Origin: Isoperla grammatica
Lineage: Eukaryota; Arthropoda; Insecta; Plecoptera; Perlodidae
Reading direction: 5' to 3'
NCBI GenBank assembly: GCA_945910005.1
Contig: OX246744.1
Coordinates: forward strand, 38,509,700-38,573,699
Length of the DNA: 64,000 bases
Within the stretch, counting starts at the first letter, position 1, and each line of letters starts with the position of its first letter. The position numbers and the translations under genes were made by a program. The notes beneath the pieces were generated by a model. That model worked only from the letters and a program-made list of their open reading frames with translations, did no database searches and was not told the origin of the DNA. Below are positions 58,850 through 64,000 of the stretch, piece by piece.

Positions 58850-59087
58850 CCCAAATAGATCCCATTATTAATTGTTTGCATAGCTTAATTTTATTTAAGG
58901 TCCTCCTTTGTAAATCAGTTTTTAACACTGAATAGAAAAGGCATAAAAAAAAAAAAAACACTTTATGAGGTTCTTTCAGAACAATGGTTCCTACCTACTT
59001 TGACAAATAAAAACGATTGTATATTGAAAGTAGATAATTTATTACCTACTTATGTCAGTACTTTACGGTATCAGTTTTAGTAAGTAC

Positions 59088-59108
59088 CCCCCCCCCCCCC
59101 CCCCCCCC
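59088..59108. repeat. Poly(C) tract
   Basis: About 21 C in a row. Similar G or C runs occur near 8183, 9970, 23818, 26889, 29533 and 54530, mostly within mobile elements; they can form G-quadruplexes and are prone to length error. Confidence 0.9.
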
Positions 59109-59449
59109 AATGCAAATTGGTTGATAGAACAGTAGGCCTACATTTTTTCATAACTGAAAAAAATGCCTTAGTTAAATATTATTTAATATAACATAGTCTG
59201 TTAATTAACAGATTGATTGATATCGATGAAAGTAAATCAAACACAATAGCTTACGTCCTTAGAGCTAATACGTCGTCTCACAAAGATAATTATTTATTAT
59301 GTATGTCGTTCCATTTCATGGTCATTGTTGGTGTTTGAGCGATTTAAACAAATTTTTAGTAGATAATAGTGTATACTTAGAGAGGCCAAAATGGCTGAGT
59401 TAATTGGAACTCAGAACAAGATCAACATGTTCTAGGGAGGGGAAAGGTA

Positions 59450-59680
59450 CAGAAGGACGACTGCTTACCTGAGAAAGTAGTTGGATCACTTTGAGAAACA
59501 TATAGATGAGAAGACAAATAAATAAATAATACCCTACCCTAGTTTAAAATTAAGTTTATGTTTCCTACTCACTAGTTGGCCGAAACGTCTTAGTTTATTT
59601 ATTTGTCTTCTCATCTCATATGTTTCTCAAAGCGACATATCTACTTTCTTAGGTAAACTGTCAACCTTCTGTACCCTTTT
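59450..59680. mobile_element. Palindromic MITE-like inverted repeat
   Basis: Left arm GTACAGAAGGACGACTGC, TGAGAAAGTAG and GATGAGAAGACAAATAAAT; the right arm is its inverted counterpart ending CAACCTTCTGTACCC. Arms are about 85 bp with an AT-rich centre. No coding capacity. Confidence 0.6.
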
Positions 59681-59822
59681 GTCTCACTAGAAATGTCTAT
59701 CTTGGGAACAGATTGATATTTTCTTCTGGGTTGTTTCACACCCTGTTTCACCCTGATGTTCCTGATCCATGTGACTTGATGGATGGAAAACCACGGCAGA
59801 ACAAGATCCGAGCATCGAGCGG

Positions 59823-60008
59823 ATGGTTGGAACTCCAGCACCTCTGACCGTTATGGATCTCCTATTCTGTAACTGTTACCGTGTTTGCAAGATGCCAACC
59901 TGTGAGTGTTTGGCCAATCAACTGAAGTGTCCCCACTCTTGTAAGCTAAACGATTGTACAAATGTGGCGGCAAATATTCCAGTGTGTAAGAAAGATGATG
60001 GTTATTAA
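59823..60008 (+). pseudogene. CXC-type cysteine-rich C-terminal fragment
   Basis: Frame reading APLTVMDLLFCNC, then CKMPTCECLANQLKCPHSC and LNDCTN before a stop. The spacing (CNC...C....C.C......C...C....C.N) matches the cysteine-rich end of a widespread invertebrate protein family often linked to mobile DNA and resembling Tesmin/CXC repeats. Nothing recognisable precedes it in the same frame. Probably a fragment of a once longer protein. Confidence 0.45.
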
Positions 60009-60852
60009 TCTGAGTTCTGACTACTTTAATTATGATTGATTTTGACTTTGTCTTTAGTTTTGATCAATTTGACGACTAGACAGTGAATGCTAAGGTAGTA
60101 TCATATCACACTATTATATCACGTATCTGAACATGGACATGCTCTTTTCTAAAAATGAATTTTGTTTCAGTAGCACACCCATTCAAGAAGTTCCTGATTG
60201 CTGTAGACATTTGATAAAAATTCAATAATAATTTTAAATAGTTTATGAGTTATATGATAATTATATTCTCTTACGATTACGACATTACATTATTATTCAT
60301 TATTGTAATTGAAATCAAAATTCTACGTATTTAGAGTACCCACAAGTAATATTTTAGTTACTATACCTAGTTTGACGATACTTACTTATTGAACTTTGAC
60401 CGCCACTTGGAATAAATACCGTACAACCAATGTGATTACAACAAGAACTATTTATTTTAACGTATTTATGAGTAAGTACGTTCCTATTATTAATATTGGC
60501 CAATTAATAAAAGAAATTTTTTCAAATTACCCATTTTGAGGAAATTGACCCCAATCAAGGTCAAAAAGGTAAAGTGGGTACTTAACTTTTTTAAAGAAAT
60601 ATAATACATTGAGCTTACAAACAATGAACGGTTAACCTTGCGAACACTTTTCATTATTTAATGAAAAATTATTTAAAAAACTACGAATTTGACATTGACC
60701 CTAGTTTTGACATAGAACATGATTGTTTGCCAGAGGTAGATATATCATGGTTTTTAAAAAGTGCTCGTTTCAAGCTTTCATTTGATATAATATGTCACCC
60801 TTTTGACCCAAATTTTTTACTGACCATGCCTTTTTCGAGCGTTATGCAAAGG
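60009..60852. other. Intergenic; no supported gene
   Basis: AT-rich. A 74-codon frame at 60661-60885 has protein-like parts (DISWFLKSARFKLSFDI) but no family match, splice support or sister copy, so it is not called. Confidence 0.35.
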
Positions 60853-60989
60853 ACTATAGTCGTTCCTCGCGCGCTTCTCAAATAACCACCAAATCACAGA
60901 GCAGTCCACTTGGCAATGCTGCTCTGTGATTGGTGGTTGGGCGAGACTGAGGAAAGGCTGAGTTAAGGAGCACCTGAGGACCGACTATG
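60853..60989. mobile_element. Hairpin MITE
   Basis: A stem of ACCACCAAATCACAGAGCAG with CTGCTCTGTGATTGGTGG and a 14-nt loop (about 60889-60940), enclosed by outer ends TAGTCGTTCCTC and GAGGACCGACTA. Close to TA on both sides. Confidence 0.6.
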
Positions 60990-61599
60990 CATTTGACCCT
61001 TATTGACCTTGTATACTTCTCCGCATTCTTATGCATTGCTTATTCAGAGAACTGTCTAGTTAACTACAGGATTTGTTGCTATGAAATTGTTTTAACAAAA
61101 ACCATATAGCAACCATTATCAAATTCTATACCTAACTCGACTCTGCATTCCGCCCTTCTCACAATATGATTCTATTTTTGAACAAATAATATACACAAAA
61201 ATGTAGAATAATTGCAAATAAAAATAATCGTAGCAGCAAACGTGTCTTTTTATCTACTTAATTATGATTTCCTATGCCAAGTTTTATGACACCCATCTAA
61301 ATATTTGCATGTCGGAGATCTGAATTAAAACGCATACTTATCAAATTGATGGTTGCCCGGGTGACAACAAGTTATGGAACCTCCGATATACAGTTGTATG
61401 TCAGACGAATAGGTTGGGTATTAATGATATAAAACTATGCTAGCCAAGATGGTCCAACAGTCAAGTTGCCTATCACTGTTATCGTCTCGACAAGAGGTGG
61501 CATGTGACAGAGTTGTGACTCTGCTATTCGTACGAGTCGAACAAATAAGTTCCTCCCTTTTTATTTTCCTCCCCTCCACCACCTTTCGTTCAGTCTTGT
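60990..61599. other. Intergenic; no gene seen
   Basis: No supported feature between the hairpin MITE and the satellite. Confidence 0.4.
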
Positions 61600-62592
61600 G
61601 ATATGATAAGTCCAGCGTAGCTCTGCCTGTCGTAAGATGTGCCCGCCACATGACCTAACAGTTATGACGTAAAGCAGACCAACTCATGGCTAATCTCTCA
61701 ACCTATTGATAGTTTGCATGTGACGTGATATGATAAGTCCAGCGTAGCTCTGCCTGTCGTAAGAGGTGCCGGCCACATGACCTCACAGTTATGTCGTAAA
61801 GCAGACCAACTAATGGCTAATCTCTTAACCTATTGATAGTTTGCATGTGACGTGATATGATAAGTCCAGCGTAGCTCTGCCTGTCGTAAGAGGTGCCGGC
61901 CACATGACCTAACAGTTATGTCGTAAAGCAGACCAACTCATGGCTAATCTCTTAACCTATTGATAGTTTGCATGTGACGTGATATGATAAGTCCAGCGTA
62001 GCTCTGCCTGTCGTAAGAGGTGCCGGCCACATGACCTAACAGTTATGTCGTAAAGCAGACCAACTCATGGCTAATCTCTTAACCTATTGATAGTTTGCAT
62101 GTGACGTGATATGATAAGTCCAGCGTAGCTCTGCCTGTCGTAAGAGGTGCCCGCCACATGACCTAACAGTTATGTCGTAAAGCAGACCAACTCATGGCTA
62201 ATCTCTTAACCTATTGATAGTTTGCATGTTACGTGATATGATAAGTCCAGCGTAGCTCTGCCTGTCGTAAGAGGTGCCCGCCACATGACCTAACAGTTAT
62301 GTCGTAAAGCAGACCAACTCATGGCTAATCTCTTAACCTATTGATAGTTTGCATGTGACGTGATATGATAAGTCCAGCGTAGCTCTGCCTGTCGTAAGAG
62401 GTGCCCGCCACATGACCTAACAGTTATGTCGTAAAGCAGACCAACTCATGGCTAATCTCTTAACCTATTGATAGTTTGCATGTTACGTGATATGATAAGT
62501 CCAGCGTAGCTCTGCCTGTCGTAAGAGGTGCCGGCCACATGACCTCACAGTTATGTCGTAAAGCACCAAATGACGGACCAACTCATGGCTAA
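61600..62592 (-). repeat. 127-bp satellite array B (about 8 copies, inverted relative to array A)
   Basis: The same monomer as at 12168-15970, in the opposite orientation (CCAACTCATGGCTAATCTC, AACTATCAATAGG complement). The edge monomer near 62560-62592 carries the longer GGTCCGTCATTTGGTGC form also found at the edge of array A, and the flanking TTAAACACA is shared. About 45 kb separates the two arrays. Confidence 0.95.
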
Positions 62593-62965
62593 TGTATGTG
62601 TTTAATTTATAAAAGAGATTGCTTACAACCAAACATTGTAAACGTGCGCGACGAATATTCAACATTTATTACTAATCCGATATATATTTCAAATTGACCT
62701 AAAGGTACTATATTAAAATTATTTTTTTATTTATTATAAATTGACTGGCTACATTTTTAAATGGCTAATTTTATGGAAATATTTCAAATTGTCCGAATAA
62801 TCCATAATTTTCTCAATGTTTCTATCTACTGGGCCCGTTTGACATAAATCGGAATCAAAACGAGAATATTGCGAGCGACGCGTTGGCGTGAGGTATTTAC
62901 AAGGTATTACGCAAAAAATAGTTGTCGGTGCTTGGACAGAAAGTGGACAATAGACGAATGAATAA

Positions 62966-63775
62966 TTAAGCGAGCGAAGCGAGAGTTTCCACTTGACTCT
63001 TATGGCACTTCGTTCTGTTTTTGTTTTGTTTTTTTGTTTGTTTGTTTGTTTGTTTGTTTGTTTGTTTGTTTGTTTGTTTGTTTGTTTGTTTTTTTTTTGT
63101 TTTTTTTTTTTTTTTTTTATGTCCGTCGATAGCGGTCGAGCGGAAAGTCCGATCAACTTGAAATTTGGACCATCCACAAGCCTCGATGTGGATTGAAGGT
63201 GTATAGTTTTGAGGCAAAATCGTTCGAAAAGTTACAAAGTTACACCATAGTTACTGCAAAATATTTTTCTGAAACAAAATGGCGGCAAAATGTGAGATAG
63301 CCAGATTTTTCTACAGATTTGTTTTGTCACGAATATGTTAATGTAATGGCGATCTGATAAGTATTGGCAAAGTTACACGAAAGTTAATCGAAAATATTTT
63401 TCTAAAACGCAGTAACGGCAAAATGTGAGGTGGCTATCATAGTAAATTTTTGTCCGGTCACGAATATACTAATGTAAACGCGATTTGATACATATTAGAG
63501 GCAGAAATTACATTTCTATTGCTGTCAATAACTGTTAGTAACGGTGGCGGACCGCGGCGAAAACATGACACCAAAAATTCTTAGCAACGCAAATTGCACT
63601 GCATCCAACAATATCGGGAAGTATAATAGCTATGGAAATTATAAAAAATTTTGCAATGCGCATTCTTGAATTGTTGTTAATTGTTGTTTGTATTAGCATT
63701 GAAATCTTTTCGCCAGAAAGTTCGTAGATATTGATGCGCTCGCTTATCAACGCGTCAAACAGAGCGTTTTCCTAG
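62966..63775 (+). repeat. AGCGAGCG interspersed repeat, copy 4
   Basis: Starts TTAAGCGAGCGAAGCGAGAG and ends GAGCGTTTTCCTAG. Contains a (TTTG)n run (about 63030-63090). On the minus strand the 71-codon frame is intact (63535-63750), ending CHVFAAVRHRY as in copy 1. Confidence 0.8.
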
Positions 63776-64000
63776 TTACTAATTAGTTGTTTGTGAAGTA
63801 TATCCGCGTTTGGTTGCCTTACGTAATCGTTCCGTGTCGCAACTTGCTGCCTTTGCTGTCTGCCTAGTTACGGTATCCGCTGTGGGTTGAACAGTCTATT
63901 GTGGATAGATAAGTTCCGTAGCTGCCACCATGTTAAGTATTTATTGTTAATATTGTCATTTTAGTACTTAATTCTTGTACTTACCACTAACGTGTTTTCG
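63776..64000. other. Window end; no gene seen
   Basis: No supported feature. Confidence 0.4.

Larger units (their letters stand above)
57551..58924. repeat. Palindromic composite flanked by 62-bp direct repeats
   Basis: Copies 2 and 3 of the AGCGAGCG repeat sit between two direct repeats containing AAGGTCCTCCTTTGTAAATC (57551-57613 and 58861-58924). The direct repeats are far longer than a target-site duplication. Confidence 0.65.

Noticed and set aside
60661..60885. A 74-codon protein gene
   Set aside because: No motif, splice site, sister copy or composition support.

Overview
This is a repeat-dense animal genomic window. Coding sequence is sparse and interrupted, splice-like junctions are present, and most of the DNA can be assigned to transposons (LINEs, a Penelope-like element, hAT, PIF/Harbinger, several MITE and foldback families), tRNA-derived SINEs and three large satellite arrays. 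Nothing looks prokaryotic. The mixture and the SINE sequence fit an invertebrate, perhaps an arthropod, but the window does not settle the phylum.

Layout. 1-2984: 3' part of a LINE with a poly(A) tail, followed by an (ATT)n microsatellite. 3422-5356: the one intact, sizeable host-type gene, an RCC1 propeller fused to a RING finger and a Seven-in-absentia (SINA/SIAH) domain, lying just downstream of a splice acceptor. 5.4-12.1 kb: intergenic DNA with pogo-like and hAT MITEs, a 1.5 kb repeat here named E1 (9062-10540) and a palindromic MITE. 12.2-16.0 kb: a 127-bp satellite, interrupted by a LINE tail. 16.2-16.7 kb: the apparent last two exons of a minus-strand host gene. 17.9-19.3 kb: a hAT element with an exact 8-bp target duplication. 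20.2-28.9 kb: a Penelope-like element on the minus strand, split by nested insertions (a foldback element, E1, Harbinger, hAT MITE) and followed by a hairpin-forming 130/152-bp satellite. 30.96-32.82 kb: a second RCC1-RING-SINA copy in inverted orientation with a 2-nt deletion in the RING. 34.0-39.3 kb: a 67-bp satellite. 40.2-43.1 kb: a hAT-type element carrying a THAP zinc-finger frame and a convergent P2RX7-like zinc-binding frame. 43.6-46.05 kb: a DNA transposon with repeated GTGTCGGACGTAAA motifs and a decayed transposase. 47-64 kb: MITEs, SINEs, inverted repeats, isolated exon candidates and a second 127-bp satellite array.

The most interesting signal is the RCC1-RING-SINA pair. The two copies are nearly identical in the RING and the first part of the SINA region. 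In the propeller, replacements concentrate at equivalent positions of successive blades: the two residues after each CG/AG, and the x positions of GxNxxGQLG. At several of these codons two or three bases differ while flanking codons are conserved. This is the pattern expected of a diversifying recognition surface attached to a constant ubiquitin-ligase effector. The function is inferred; the pattern is seen directly.
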